A stretch of DNA of 37,397 nt from Granulicella sp. (GTDB lineage Bacteria; Acidobacteriota; Terriglobia; Terriglobales; Acidobacteriaceae), in assembly GCA_027335345.1 (NCBI GenBank), contig DAHWOF010000220.1, positions 1 through 37,397 on the forward strand. Reading direction: 5' to 3'. Each line of letters begins with the position of its first letter. The first letter of the stretch is position 1. Below are positions 26,856 to 37,397 of this stretch, piece by piece. A program made the position numbers and the translations under genes. The notes under the pieces are model-generated. The model did not search any database. It worked only from the letters and a program-made list of their open reading frames with translations, and was not told where the DNA came from.

Positions 26856-27224
26856 ATGTCCAATCCATGGCGTCATCTCCGCTGGTCTGAAGAGCCGGTC
26901 ACACAGCTCAATCCCCTCCTCAGCCGTCAGTTTGTCTCCGGATCGCAGTGCATGCTGGCCCGTCTGGAGCTCCGGAAAGGTTGTACCGTCCCCCGCCATC
27001 AGCACCACCACGAGCAGATCTCTTCCGTCCTGCGGGGAGCACTGCGTTTCGTGATGGGCGAAGAGGGTGCAGCCGTGGAGACGATCATCCGTGAAGGCGA
27101 GGTTCTGGTCATCCCCGGCCACGTTCTCCACTTCGTCGAGGCGATTGAGGACACCCTTGCTCTGGATGTTTTCGCCCCTCCTCGCGAGGACTGGATCTCC
27201 GGCGACGATGCGTATCTGCGCTGA
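26856..27224 (+). CDS. Small cupin-domain protein
   Basis: 122 aa from ATG 26856 (MSNPWRHLRW); an in-frame TTG at 26838 is less likely. It is a single cupin barrel with both motifs: metal-binding motif 1 as PRHQHHHEQISSVLRG (His, His and Glu in place) and motif 2 as GEVLVIPGHVLHFVEA with the fourth ligand His. Such proteins range from sugar isomerases to dioxygenases and ligand sensors; no substrate can be assigned. The C-terminal FAPPREDWISGDDAYLR resembles the ending of many cupins described as quercetin dioxygenase-like. It precedes gmhA by 98 bp on the same strand. Confidence 0.88.
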   Translation: MSNPWRHLRWSEEPVTQLNPLLSRQFVSGSQCMLARLELRKGCTVPRHQHHHEQISSVLRGALRFVMGEEGAAVETIIREGEVLVIPGHVLHFVEAIEDTLALDVFAPPREDWISGDDAYLR

Positions 27225-27322
27225 CTGGCAAGTTGCTGTATCTTGTTGACGCAGGTCGAGGAGCAATTCGCCCGCGGCGGGAGCGGCCGGACCGGACGCG
27301 GGAGGGGATGAGGAGTACGTCC

Positions 27323-27934
27323 ATGACGGATCTGGTAAAACGCCAACTGGCCCAATCCATTGCCACCATGACTCGCGTTCTGCGTGACGAAAGCATCCAC
27401 GACGCCGTCGTCTCCGCGGCGCGAATCACCACCGAGGCCTTGCAGTCGGGACACAAGCTGCTGGTTTGCGGCAATGGAGGATCGGCCGCCGACGCGCAGC
27501 ATCTGGTGGCAGAGTTTGTAGCCCGCCTCACCGTCGACCGCCCTGCTTTGCGCGCCATCGCGCTCACCACTGACACCAGCATCCTGACCGCTATCGGCAA
27601 CGACCACTCCTACGACAACATCTTCGAGCGCCAGGTGGAAGCTCTTGGCCAACCCGGAGACGTGCTTCTGGCTATCTCCACCTCCGGCAACTCCAGAAAC
27701 TGCGTCAAAGCCCTCAAGCTGGCCCAGGGACTCGGCTTGCGCACGCTGGCCTTTACCGGAAACCAAGGCGGCGCCATGAAGGATCTGGCCGAGATCAACG
27801 TCATCATCCCCTCCCAGACAACCATGAACATTCAGGAGTGCCACCTCGCGCTGGAACACATCCTGTGCATGCTGGTGGAGCGCTTCACTTTTGGAGAAGA
27901 GTTTGGTGAACGGCCCAGGCTGCTGTCAGAGTAA
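27323..27934 (+). CDS. gmhA: Sedoheptulose 7-phosphate isomerase GmhA
   Basis: Converts sedoheptulose 7-phosphate to D-glycero-D-manno-heptose 7-phosphate, the first step of LPS-core heptose synthesis. ATG 27323 is preceded by GAGGAG at 7 bases, which favours it over ATG 27308 or the upstream open frame; this gives 203 aa. SIS-domain motifs: CGNGGSAADAQHLVAEFV (49-66, containing the catalytic-type Glu64), AISTSGNSRNCVKAL and the C-terminal ECHLALEHILC with its conserved His. The other heptose genes (hldE, gmhB, waaD) are not in the window. Its stop lies 5 bases from the stop of the convergent MFS gene, leaving no room for a terminator between them. Confidence 0.95.
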   Translation: MTDLVKRQLAQSIATMTRVLRDESIHDAVVSAARITTEALQSGHKLLVCGNGGSAADAQHLVAEFVARLTVDRPALRAIALTTDTSILTAIGNDHSYDNIFERQVEALGQPGDVLLAISTSGNSRNCVKALKLAQGLGLRTLAFTGNQGGAMKDLAEINVIIPSQTTMNIQECHLALEHILCMLVERFTFGEEFGERPRLLSE

Positions 27935-27939
27935 ATCGT

Positions 27940-29274
27940 TCAGACTCCGGCGTGATCTTCCATCTCCGCCTCTTCGGCCCCAGCAAGGATTCCCATCTCC
28001 ACATAGATAGGCCGCATCACCTTGCGCACCCCCGGTAGCTGGGTAGTAAACCACAGTGAGCCAAGCACACACATCGACCCGTTCAACATCACAGTATGCG
28101 GAGCGCCAAAGTGATGCGCCAGGTACCCAGCGAGCAGACTGCCAAACGGAGCCATGCCTACAAAGGCCATTGTGTAATAGCTCATCACCCGAGCGCGCTT
28201 GTCTTCCGGCACCAACGTCTGAATCACCGTATTGCTGGCGGCCATGCCCTGCATCATGCCAAAGCCCACCACCGTAAGCAGCAACATGGACAGCCAGAGC
28301 ACATGGGAGACGCCCAGGAGAATCAGCCCGACGCCAAACATTCCGGCGGCAATCTGGATCATCGTCGTCAATCCACGCACGCTCTTGCGCATTGCCAGCG
28401 ATATAGCCGATATCAGGGCCCCCGCTCCAGAGGCGCCAGTGAGAAAGCCCAGCGTATGCGCACCGCCATGCAGAACCCCACCGGCAAAGATCGGCAGCAG
28501 CACCGAAAACGGCATACCCATCAGGTTGGTCAGCGCAAACAGCAAAAGGATGGTTCGGACCGGTTTGAAGCTGCTCACATAGGCCCACCCCTCCCGCATC
28601 TGCACCAGCATCGACCTGGCCGACCGGATCAACCCGGACGGCCTCACCTGCATCATCAGCAGAGAGAGAATCACGGCTCCATAACTGATACCGTCGATCA
28701 GAAAACAGTACCCCTCGCCTACCCAGGCGATCACCAGCCCAGCCAGCGCCGGCCCGATCATCCGAGCCAGATTCACAATCGAAGAGTTGATGGCAATGGC
28801 GTTGCCCAGATCCTTCTTGTCGTCCACCATCTGCACCAAAAAAGCCTGGCGGCCTGGCATATCAAAGGCGTTGATCAGCCCCTGCAGGGAAGCCAATACG
28901 ATGACATCCTTGATGTTGACCATTCTGGAGAGCGTCAGGAAAGCGAGCGTCAGGGACTGCAGCCCGGCCAGGGTCTGGGTACACACCAAAAGCTTGCGCC
29001 GGTCCATTCGCTCCACCCAGACACCGGCGAACGGGGCCAGCAGAAAGGTAAGAATCTGGCTTGAGAATCCCACCACTCCCAGCAGCAGCGCTGACCCGGT
29101 CAGGCGATAGACCAGCCAGCTCGTCGCCAGCCGGGTCATCCAGGTCCCGATCAGCGAAAGACTCTGCCCGGAGACAAACAGCTTGAAGTTGCGATGCCTG
29201 AGAGCTCGCCATGCATGCGCGAACCTGCTCCCCGTCGCTTCCGCCGCCATCTCGTCCGCCACTCTGCCCACCAT
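27940..29274 (-). CDS. MFS transporter, EntS/MFS_3-like exporter
   Basis: 444-aa inner-membrane protein with about twelve hydrophobic segments. The N-terminal RALRHRNFKLFVSGQSLSLIGTWM start, VWVERMDRRKLL loop (the MFS A-motif equivalent) and LINAFDMPGRQAFLVQMV are typical of the MFS_3 group that includes the enterobactin exporter EntS and many uncharacterised exporters. The substrate cannot be read from sequence. ATG 29274 has GAGGA very close upstream (2-3 bases), so ATG 29250 (MAAEATG) is an alternative start. It follows glgX on the minus strand with a 188-bp gap and converges on gmhA. Confidence 0.92.
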   Translation of the reverse strand: MVGRVADEMAAEATGSRFAHAWRALRHRNFKLFVSGQSLSLIGTWMTRLATSWLVYRLTGSALLLGVVGFSSQILTFLLAPFAGVWVERMDRRKLLVCTQTLAGLQSLTLAFLTLSRMVNIKDVIVLASLQGLINAFDMPGRQAFLVQMVDDKKDLGNAIAINSSIVNLARMIGPALAGLVIAWVGEGYCFLIDGISYGAVILSLLMMQVRPSGLIRSARSMLVQMREGWAYVSSFKPVRTILLLFALTNLMGMPFSVLLPIFAGGVLHGGAHTLGFLTGASGAGALISAISLAMRKSVRGLTTMIQIAAGMFGVGLILLGVSHVLWLSMLLLTVVGFGMMQGMAASNTVIQTLVPEDKRARVMSYYTMAFVGMAPFGSLLAGYLAHHFGAPHTVMLNGSMCVLGSLWFTTQLPGVRKVMRPIYVEMGILAGAEEAEMEDHAGV

Positions 29275-29462
29275 CTTCCTCTAGATGCTACCTCCAGTAT
29301 TTGCGACGCAACTTCGCTCGTGGGCCGTGAAGCCGAAGGGCCTGCATCCAGATGTTTCTTCGCCCTGCATTACGAGTGGCCTGCGTTGCCGGGGAGCGAC
29401 GATTTGCAGCCCGTTCCATGCTCTCAGCCCACCCCCCAGATCTGCTCCCGCCATCGGCCTGC

Positions 29463-31631
<2,169 letters not shown>

Positions 31632-31744
31632 CGAAGAACGGAGACCTCAAGAAAAAGAGACTAGACTGCCCGTGAAAAGGATACCCCGGCTCCACGCCCG
31701 GTCGCGGAACGCCCAAGGACTTCACAGAGCGGTACTCTCGAATC

Positions 31745-32374
31745 ATGCACTTTGTCACCCGGTTTCTGCTCTCGGCCACCAGTCCTGACCACTTCCCCAG
31801 CGCAGCACGCACCTTCGACGCCCCGGAAGTCGCCTTTCTGGGACGGTCCAACGTGGGCAAATCTTCCCTGATCAATGCGCTGCTCGGCTCCCAGGAGGCC
31901 AAAGTCTCCTCCACACCCGGCCGCACTCGCGCAATCAACTTCTTCGCGCTGCACAAGATCACAGGCAAAAGTGGGGGGACAAACTTCGCCCAGCGCCCTT
32001 CCTTGATCTTCGCCGACCTGCCCGGCTACGGCTATGCCAAGATCTCCAAGTCCATCTCCTCAGAGTGGCCCACCTTTATCGAACCCTACCTTGCCGAGCG
32101 TCAGCAACTCGCGCTCTGTCTCTGCCTGGTGGACACCAATATTCCCCCTCAGCCGAGCGATACACTGCTGATCCATGCCCTGCGGGCCATGCAGCGCCCG
32201 CATCTTGTCGTCGGCACCAAGTCCGATCGCCTCAGCGGAAGCCAGCTCGCCAAATCGCTCTCGGCGCTGTGCAAGGCTCATGATGTGGATCGCGTTCTAC
32301 CCGTCTCGTCAAAGTCCCCCGCAGGCATCAAAGCCCTTTGGCCGGAGATCCTGAACGCGATCCAAGACGCATAG
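31745..32374 (+). CDS. engB: Ribosome biogenesis GTP-binding protein EngB/YsxC
   Basis: Essential GTPase for 50S ribosomal subunit assembly. 209 aa with all G motifs: G1 GRSNVGKS (33-40), the G2 Thr region STPGRTRAINFF, G3 DLPGYGYAK, G4 TKSD and a G5-like VSSKSPAG. The FDAPEVAFLGRSNVGKSSL and DLPGYGYAK stretches are characteristic of EngB. An insertion of about ten residues (KITGKSGGTNFAQRPS) lies between G2 and G3 compared with the usual length. ATG 31745 begins MHFVTRFLLS. It converges with the next minus-strand gene across 173 bp that contain a GGCTGG/CCAGCC inverted repeat (32393-32416) but no T run. Confidence 0.96.
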   Translation: MHFVTRFLLSATSPDHFPSAARTFDAPEVAFLGRSNVGKSSLINALLGSQEAKVSSTPGRTRAINFFALHKITGKSGGTNFAQRPSLIFADLPGYGYAKISKSISSEWPTFIEPYLAERQQLALCLCLVDTNIPPQPSDTLLIHALRAMQRPHLVVGTKSDRLSGSQLAKSLSALCKAHDVDRVLPVSSKSPAGIKALWPEILNAIQDA

Positions 32375-32547
32375 CCAAGACGCATGATTCAAGGCTGGAA
32401 GACCCGAATCCCAGCCACAATTCATCCGCTGGCTCGAGCCAAAGTCCGCTTCAGGATCCTGCACATCGGCCTGGTCACCCTTGGGTCGGGTTGAGATCGC
32501 CACAGCGTCAAACCACCCCTTCACGCCCCGACAGCCTCAGCAACATC

Positions 32548-33258
32548 CTACTCAGCGGCTTCGGCCCGCTCAGCCTCCGTCAACCAGACCACTCGCACTT
32601 CGCTCGGAGCGGGCCGCTGGTACCGTGCAATCCTCTGTACCCACGCTCGCCTCACCTGGTCCCGCTCTGGCAGCATGGCCAATAGCCGGGCATCAAGTTC
32701 CCGCAACCCCGCGGTTGTTTGGGCAGCCAACACCATCTCGTCCCATCCATGCCGGCTCAACCAGCTTTGCAACTCCGGGCTGGGAAGCACCACTCCGGCG
32801 CTGCGGTCTAGGACGAGCACATCTCTGCCCCAGCCCGCCGCTGAATCCCCAGCATCAGAGAACTCCACCCGCAGCTCAGGCAGCACACCCCGCTCCCGAA
32901 GTTCCATCAACGCCGGCTCGGTCTTGCCTTCCAACACCACACTGAGCGGGCGCCCCTTGCGAATCTCGTTCTTCAGCACCCGCAGCGTCTCATCCAAGGT
33001 ATTCACCACAAAGTCCACGCCGCCTTTGCGAAAGACCGATTTCACCACAGCCGCGTCCGGGTCCAACACAAGCGTGGCGCCTCCGGCGATGCTCACCGCC
33101 GCCGGCAGCCCAGTGGCCGACACCCCCGGGCCGCAGGCAAAGACCAGGAGTCCAGCCCAGCTTTCGCGCCGGACCTTCAACTCTCCGTAGATCCGCAGCG
33201 TCTGCCGCTGCAGCCCCTCTGCGTTCTCCAGCACTTCTCCAGCCCTCTCTGTACACAA
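32548..33258 (-). CDS. Stand-alone protein resembling the urocanase Rossmann-like core
   Basis: 236 aa if read from TTG 33258. By eye, residues about 17-130 parallel the central NAD-binding domain of urocanate hydratase: GLQRQTLRIYGELK, then AGLLVFACGPGVSATGLPAA in place of the glycine-rich loop, a TLVLDPDAAVVK strand like the VEVDP of urocanase, TLDETLRVLKNEI, GRPLSVVLEG, and LRERGVLPEL like LVRRGV-PDI. The flanking N- and C-terminal urocanase segments are missing, so catalysis is unlikely. The rest is not recognised. The start is uncertain: TTG 33258 abuts a terminator hairpin, and GTG 33234 with AGAGAGGG upstream is a good alternative. It follows ino1 on the same strand but behind that terminator. 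Confidence 0.7.
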   Translation of the reverse strand: MCTERAGEVLENAEGLQRQTLRIYGELKVRRESWAGLLVFACGPGVSATGLPAAVSIAGGATLVLDPDAAVVKSVFRKGGVDFVVNTLDETLRVLKNEIRKGRPLSVVLEGKTEPALMELRERGVLPELRVEFSDAGDSAAGWGRDVLVLDRSAGVVLPSPELQSWLSRHGWDEMVLAAQTTAGLRELDARLLAMLPERDQVRRAWVQRIARYQRPAPSEVRVVWLTEAERAEAAE

Positions 33259-33259
33259 A

Positions 33260-33292
33260 GGGGCCCTGCAACGATTCGCATTGCAGGGCCCC
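33260..33292 (-). terminator. Perfect 12-bp terminator hairpin after ino1
   Basis: GGGGCCCTGCAA (33260-33271) and TTGCAGGGCCCC (33281-33292) are perfect inverted repeats with a 9-base loop. On the minus strand TTTGTG follows directly. It lies 40 bases past the ino1 stop and immediately before the first possible start of the next gene, so it can act as an ino1 terminator or an attenuator for that gene. Confidence 0.8.
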
Positions 33293-33332
33293 GCTGATCT
33301 CGCCCGCCTATGCTCTGGCGGTTCCGCAGGCG

Positions 33333-34673
33333 CTACTCCCCGTAGTATTCCAATCCGAGATGGGTGATCAGATCCTCACCCATGATGTGGCGCAGCGTAT
33401 TCTTCAGCTTCATCTGCTGGATGAACAGATCGTGCTCCGGATAGACGCCCGGAGCGCTGTCCGGGTCTTTGAAAAAGAAGCTCAGCCACTCCTGGATCCC
33501 CAGCCCGCGCAGCGCCGGCGTGCGCGCAGCCAGATCCATAAACAGGCAGAGATCCAGAGCCAGAGGAGCAGCCAGAATCGAGTCACGGCAGAGGAAGTCG
33601 ACCTTGATCTGCATCGGATACCCGAGCCATCCGAAGATGTCGATGTTGTCCCATCCCTCTTTGTTATCTCCGCGCGGTGGGTAGTAGTTGATCCGCACCT
33701 TGTGAAACACATCGCCGTATAACTCCGGGTTCTTTTCCGGCTGGAAGATATGCTCCAACACACCGAGCTTGGAGACCTCTTTGGTCCTGAAGTTGTCTGG
33801 ATCGTCCAAAACCTCACCGTCGCGGTTGCCCAGGATGTTGGTGGAGTACCATCCGCTCACCCCCAGTTGACGCGCCTTGAAGCCTGGCGCCAGCACCGTC
33901 TTCAGGAAGGTCTGGCCGGTCTTGAAGTCCTTGCCGCAGATGGGAGCATTCATCTTCTTGGAGAGCTCTTGCAGGGCGGGAATGTCCACTGTAAGATTCG
34001 GCGCCCCATTGGCGAAGGGGATCCCCTCTTTCAGCGCGGCCCACGCATAAAGCATGGACGGAGAGATGTCCGGATCATCCGCCACCAGGCCCTTTTCAAA
34101 CGCCTCCAGCGTCTGATGCACTGGCTTGGGTTCGATATAGATCTCCGTCGACCCGCACCAAATCATCACCTGACGATCGGTCTTGGTCTTGAACTCCGCG
34201 ATCTCATTGCGGATCTGGCTGGCCAGATCACACTTGTTCTTGCCCACCTTCTGCACCTTGGGCGTAAGCCGCTTCACCCAGCGCTGATCAAAGGCAGCAG
34301 GCATAGGCTCAATGCTTTGCAGAAAATCTTTCATGCTCTCCAACTGCTCGTGGTCCAGCACGCCGGCAGTCTTCGCAGCATCGTACAGGTTGCCACCAAA
34401 GATATCCCAGCCGGTGAAGACCAGGTCGTCCAGTTTCGCCAGAGGAGCCCAATCCTTAATCAACGGGGTACGATTTTCGGTGCGCTTGCCCAGTCGGATC
34501 GTTCCCATCTGCGTCGTTGAGCCAAATGGCTTGGCAAATCCTCTCCGAACTGCCTCCACCCCGGCGATGAGCGTCGTCGCGACTGCGCCCATTCCAGGAA
34601 TCATGATTCCAAGTTTTCCAGTGGCTGGTTTGATGCTGGCTGCATCAGGCGAGCCGGCTTTGGGTATAGACAT
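33333..34673 (-). CDS. ino1: Inositol-3-phosphate synthase
   Basis: NAD-dependent conversion of glucose 6-phosphate to 1D-myo-inositol 3-phosphate. ATG 34673 (MSIPKAGSPD) has AGGAAGGG 11 bases upstream and gives 446 aa; the frame stays open further upstream but the added 33 residues look non-coding. Visible motifs: NAD-binding GIMIPGMGAVATTLIAG, FTGWDIFGGNLYDAA, CGSTEIY, ALKEGIPFANGAPN, CGKDFKTGQTFLKT (active-site Lys region), SGWYSTNILGNRDGEVL and the VDFLCRDSILAAPLALDL helix. It resembles the roughly 440-aa bacterial forms more than the shorter mycobacterial type. It is divergent from the acyl-ligase fusion, which suggests, but does not show, a link to inositol lipids. Confidence 0.96.
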   Translation of the reverse strand: MSIPKAGSPDAASIKPATGKLGIMIPGMGAVATTLIAGVEAVRRGFAKPFGSTTQMGTIRLGKRTENRTPLIKDWAPLAKLDDLVFTGWDIFGGNLYDAAKTAGVLDHEQLESMKDFLQSIEPMPAAFDQRWVKRLTPKVQKVGKNKCDLASQIRNEIAEFKTKTDRQVMIWCGSTEIYIEPKPVHQTLEAFEKGLVADDPDISPSMLYAWAALKEGIPFANGAPNLTVDIPALQELSKKMNAPICGKDFKTGQTFLKTVLAPGFKARQLGVSGWYSTNILGNRDGEVLDDPDNFRTKEVSKLGVLEHIFQPEKNPELYGDVFHKVRINYYPPRGDNKEGWDNIDIFGWLGYPMQIKVDFLCRDSILAAPLALDLCLFMDLAARTPALRGLGIQEWLSFFFKDPDSAPGVYPEHDLFIQQMKLKNTLRHIMGEDLITHLGLEYYGE

Positions 34674-34961
34674 TGCGTTACAAACCCTTCCTGAAGTGCA
34701 AAGTTCCGTTCCTGCAACGGCTCCGCGCGGGGGTTGGGGGGTTGGCGATCGCAACCTCTTTCCCGGAATCACGCAAGGCCCGGGGCTTCCAAGGGGCGAG
34801 CAACACCTCTTTGGGTGGGGATACGGTCGCGCCAGCTCACCTTCTCACGACGAAAAGCTGCTCTAGCATCGAGCGGACATTCTAAGTATCTCTCTTTGCC
34901 AAACCGAGTTGCAAATAGCCGCAAGTCATCTCGTATCATCCAAGTTGAGGAACCGTAAGAA

Positions 34962-37397
34962 TTGCGCCCCCATCTGGCCACGTTGGTTGACGATCTCCGC
35001 CGCAATGGAGCGCAGACGGCCATTGTGCGCTACCACGGAGTTCGCCGCCACGCCACCACCTATGCGGAGTTGGCCACACTATCCGGTCGGTTCTCCGCCG
35101 AACTGGCTCGCCGCGAGATCGCGCCCGGCGAACGCGTCGTCCTATGGGGCCAAAACTCCGCCGAGTGGGTGGGAGCCTTCTTCGGCTGCCTGCTGCGTGG
35201 TGTCCTGGCCGTACCGCTGGACGCGGCCGGCTCACCGGAGTTTGCCGCTCGCGTGATCGCCGACGTCAGCCCCAGACTGATCCTCACGGACCGAGAGCAC
35301 CTGGCTTCGCTCCCAGCTGCCGCGCCGCATCTCTCGCTGGACGATCTCGCGGCGCATCTACCCGCCGAATCACTGTTCAACGTCGACCCGTCCGTTCGGC
35401 TTGACGCTCCCTTCCAGATCGTCTTCACCTCTGGAACCACGGCCGCGCCCAAAGGGATCGTCCATACCCACCGCAACATTCTGGCCAGCCTCGATCCCAT
35501 CGAGCGCGAGATGCAAAAGTACCTCCGCTACGAGCGCATCTTCCACCCGCTACGCTTCCTCCACACCCTTCCGCTCAGCCACGTCTTTGGACAGTTCATG
35601 GGCCTTTGGACACCTCCTCTGCTAGGCGCCGAAGTCTACTTTGACTCTCAACTTGAACCAGCACGGATGCTGGACCGCATTCGCTTGAACCGCATCTCAG
35701 TGCTGATAGCCGTGCCTCGCTCGCTGGAACTGCTGCGCTCCCATCTGGAGATGCTCTTCCCCGGCATCGACAATGAGTTAGCCTCCTCCGAGGGCTGGCC
35801 GATTTCCAAGCGCATGCTCCACTTCCGACGCGTGCACCAATTCACCGGCTGGAAGTTCTGGGCGCTGATCTCGGGTGGAGCGGCGCTGTCCCCGGATCTG
35901 GAAGTCTTCTGGGGAAGGCTTGGATACGCGGTGATCCAAGGCTACGGCATGACCGAAACCGCTGCTCTCATCACCCTCAACCATCCCTTCCACCTGGGCC
36001 GCGGAACCTTGGGCAAGCCGCTGCCCGGCCGTGAAGTGCAGATCAGCCCCGAGGGTGAAATCATGGTGCGCGGCGATGTAGTCGCCGGCTCCACCTGGGT
36101 GCAGGGACGCATTCAGCCTCGTTCCTCGGAGTGGCTGGCCACCGGCGATCTGGCAACCCGCGAAGACTCCGGCGAACTCCGCTTCGCGGGCCGCCGTAGC
36201 GAGGTGATCGTCACCTCCGCTGGACTCAACATCTATCCCGCGGATCTGGAGGCAGCGCTGCTTCAACAACCCGGCGTGCGCGCTGCCGTAGTGGTCAAGC
36301 ACGAAGGACCGAAGGGTCCGGAACCAGTCGCCGTGCTGCTGACCGACGGCGATTCGGAGCACCTGCGCCATACCCTCCAGGGGGCGAATCGCCATCTTGC
36401 CGACTTCCAGCAGATGCGCCACGTCCTCCGCTGGCCGGAGCCGAGTCTTCCCGTCACCTCCACTGGCAAGCTGTTGCGCCGAGTAGTGGCTGAGTGGGCC
36501 AGCCATCAGATCTCCGCCAGCTCTGGTCAGCCTGCGATCATCCGTGGAGACGTCCTGCTGGAGATGATCGCCGCAGTCAGCGGAGAACAGCCCGTTGAAA
36601 CAAGCGATGCCGCTCGCATCGCCGAAGATCTGCATCTGGACAGTCTGGGCCGCGTGCAGCTTCAGTCCATGTTGGAACAGCGCTTCGGAATCCAACTGAA
36701 AGATGAGCAGATCGCCCGGGCTACCACACTCGGCGACCTTCGTTCCCTGGCCGGAGCCCCTGCGCTTCCACCGCTGCGGCACTCCGCAGAGGATCCAGAC
36801 CGGCCGGTAACTCCAGATGCGGGCGCAGACGTAACTTCACACACAATTCGTGCGACAACAGTGACTGCCGCTCCCGATACGCCCCTGGCCGCGAGGCACA
36901 CCTCACAATCTGCCATTAAAGGGCCCTCGCCCTCGTCCGCCCCTCTCCCCCACCGCTATCCGCGCTGGACATGGCTTCGTCCCATCAACGCGCTTCGCGT
37001 CGCCTTCCTGGAGGCCGTCGTCCGCCCGCTGGTCTGGATCCTGACCGCTCCGCGGGTGGAACGCGCCTCCTTCTCCGCAGCCGAGATTCGGCAGCCGCTG
37101 CTGATTATCTCCAACCACATTACAACCTACGATGTGCCCTTGCTGCTCTACGCACTACCCAAACCCCTGCGTCGCCGCATGGCCTGCGCCATGGCCGCGG
37201 AGCTGCTGATGGACTACCGCCGTGGCCGCGGCGCTCCCAGCGCTCTCCTCAACCCGCTGCTGCCCATCGCCTACTGGCTGATAACGATTCTCTTCAACGT
37301 CTTTCCCCTGCCGCGCATGGGGGGCTTCCGGCGCAGCTTTGAACACGCCGGGCAGGCGCTGGACAGCGGCTACTCAGTCATCGTCTTCCCCGAGGGC
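34962..37397 (+). CDS. AMP-dependent acyl ligase / acyl-carrier / PlsC acyltransferase fusion (3' end cut by window)
   Basis: At least 812 codons, open to the window end. A stop codon two codons upstream makes TTG 34962 the first possible start (MRPHLATLVDDL); GAGG lies 11 bases before it. Domain 1 (about 1-510) is an acyl-CoA/acyl-ACP synthetase: P-loop FTSGTTAAPKG at 155-165, GYGMTETAA, ATGDLATR, FAGRRSEVI and TSTGKLLRR. Domain 2 (about 525-595) is a carrier domain with LHLDSLGRVQL, the phosphopantetheine Ser being Ser561. After a low-complexity linker, domain 3 is a PlsC-type acyltransferase: NHITTYD (His719, Asp724) and VFPEG at the cut end. Such a protein could activate a fatty acid, hold it on its own carrier and transfer it to a lipid acceptor. 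Confidence 0.93.
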   Translation, partial: MRPHLATLVDDLRRNGAQTAIVRYHGVRRHATTYAELATLSGRFSAELARREIAPGERVVLWGQNSAEWVGAFFGCLLRGVLAVPLDAAGSPEFAARVIADVSPRLILTDREHLASLPAAAPHLSLDDLAAHLPAESLFNVDPSVRLDAPFQIVFTSGTTAAPKGIVHTHRNILASLDPIEREMQKYLRYERIFHPLRFLHTLPLSHVFGQFMGLWTPPLLGAEVYFDSQLEPARMLDRIRLNRISVLIAVPRSLELLRSHLEMLFPGIDNELASSEGWPISKRMLHFRRVHQFTGWKFWALISGGAALSPDLEVFWGRLGYAVIQGYGMTETAALITLNHPFHLGRGTLGKPLPGREVQISPEGEIMVRGDVVAGSTWVQGRIQPRSSEWLATGDLATREDSGELRFAGRRSEVIVTSAGLNIYPADLEAALLQQPGVRAAVVVKHEGPKGPEPVAVLLTDGDSEHLRHTLQGANRHLADFQQMRHVLRWPEPSLPVTSTGKLLRRVVAEWASHQISASSGQPAIIRGDVLLEMIAAVSGEQPVETSDAARIAEDLHLDSLGRVQLQSMLEQRFGIQLKDEQIARATTLGDLRSLAGAPALPPLRHSAEDPDRPVTPDAGADVTSHTIRATTVTAAPDTPLAARHTSQSAIKGPSPSSAPLPHRYPRWTWLRPINALRVAFLEAVVRPLVWILTAPRVERASFSAAEIRQPLLIISNHITTYDVPLLLYALPKPLRRRMACAMAAELLMDYRRGRGAPSALLNPLLPIAYWLITILFNVFPLPRMGGFRRSFEHAGQALDSGYSVIVFPEG

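Noticed and set aside
26646-27266. 206-codon open frame on the minus strand over the cupin gene and its upstream region
   Set aside because: The overlapping cupin has both metal-binding motifs; the antisense product has no family features.
35778-36782. 334-codon open frame on the minus strand opposite the acyl-ligase fusion
   Set aside because: Shadow of a clearly coding ligase/carrier region with motifs.

Overview
The window is 37.4 kb of GC-rich, densely coding bacterial chromosome. Gene content points to an acidobacterium, probably of the Acidobacteriaceae/Terriglobia type: a hopanoid cluster, a Tol-Pal cluster that carries a TonB-family protein where TolA would be, a lone nuoB, OmpA/Ig outer-membrane proteins, and a three-domain acyl-activating enzyme beside ino1. 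The taxonomic placement is inference from gene content. I see no insertion sequences, prophage or CRISPR array.

Layout. (1) 1-6317, minus strand: a hopanoid block transcribed ispH > shc > hpnH > unknown 152-aa gene > hpnA. It runs from isoprenoid precursor supply (IspH) through squalene cyclisation (SHC) and adenosyl transfer (HpnH) to a hopanoid-associated epimerase (HpnA, cut by the window edge). (2) 6518-8482, minus: a 53-aa bacterial metallothionein and recN. (3) 8677-13647, plus: tolQ-tolR-tonB/tolA-like-tolB-pal, the trans-envelope machine, ending in a structured 3' region with a strong terminator. (4) 13979-15558, minus: lolA-like and hugZ-like genes sharing a TAATG junction. (5) 15891-15968: a tRNA-Glu-like gene with two extra nucleotides and no U33. 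(6) 16224-20556, minus: a secreted Asp-box/sortilin-like propeller and an Ig-containing OmpA-like barrel protein, separated by 544 bp that hold an unexplained nested-hairpin element. (7) 20847-26406, minus: a lone nuoB, then amtB > glnK/glnB > glnD, the ammonium-transport and PII-signalling unit. (8) 26856-32374: cupin and gmhA (plus), an MFS exporter and glgX (minus), engB (plus). (9) 32548-37397: a stand-alone protein resembling the Rossmann core of urocanase and ino1 (both minus), then, divergently, an AMP-ligase/acyl-carrier/PlsC-acyltransferase fusion running off the window.

Most genes serve the cell envelope: hopanoids, Tol-Pal, LolA, OmpA-like proteins, heptose (GmhA) and possible inositol- or acyl-lipid synthesis. 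The least explained items are the metallothionein (too short for most gene finders), the odd tRNA, the nested-hairpin element at 18567-18647, the structured RNA downstream of pal, the unknown hopanoid-cluster gene, and the ino1 / acyl-ligase / urocanase-like neighbourhood. No single undescribed multi-gene system is demonstrated; these are the best candidates for one.
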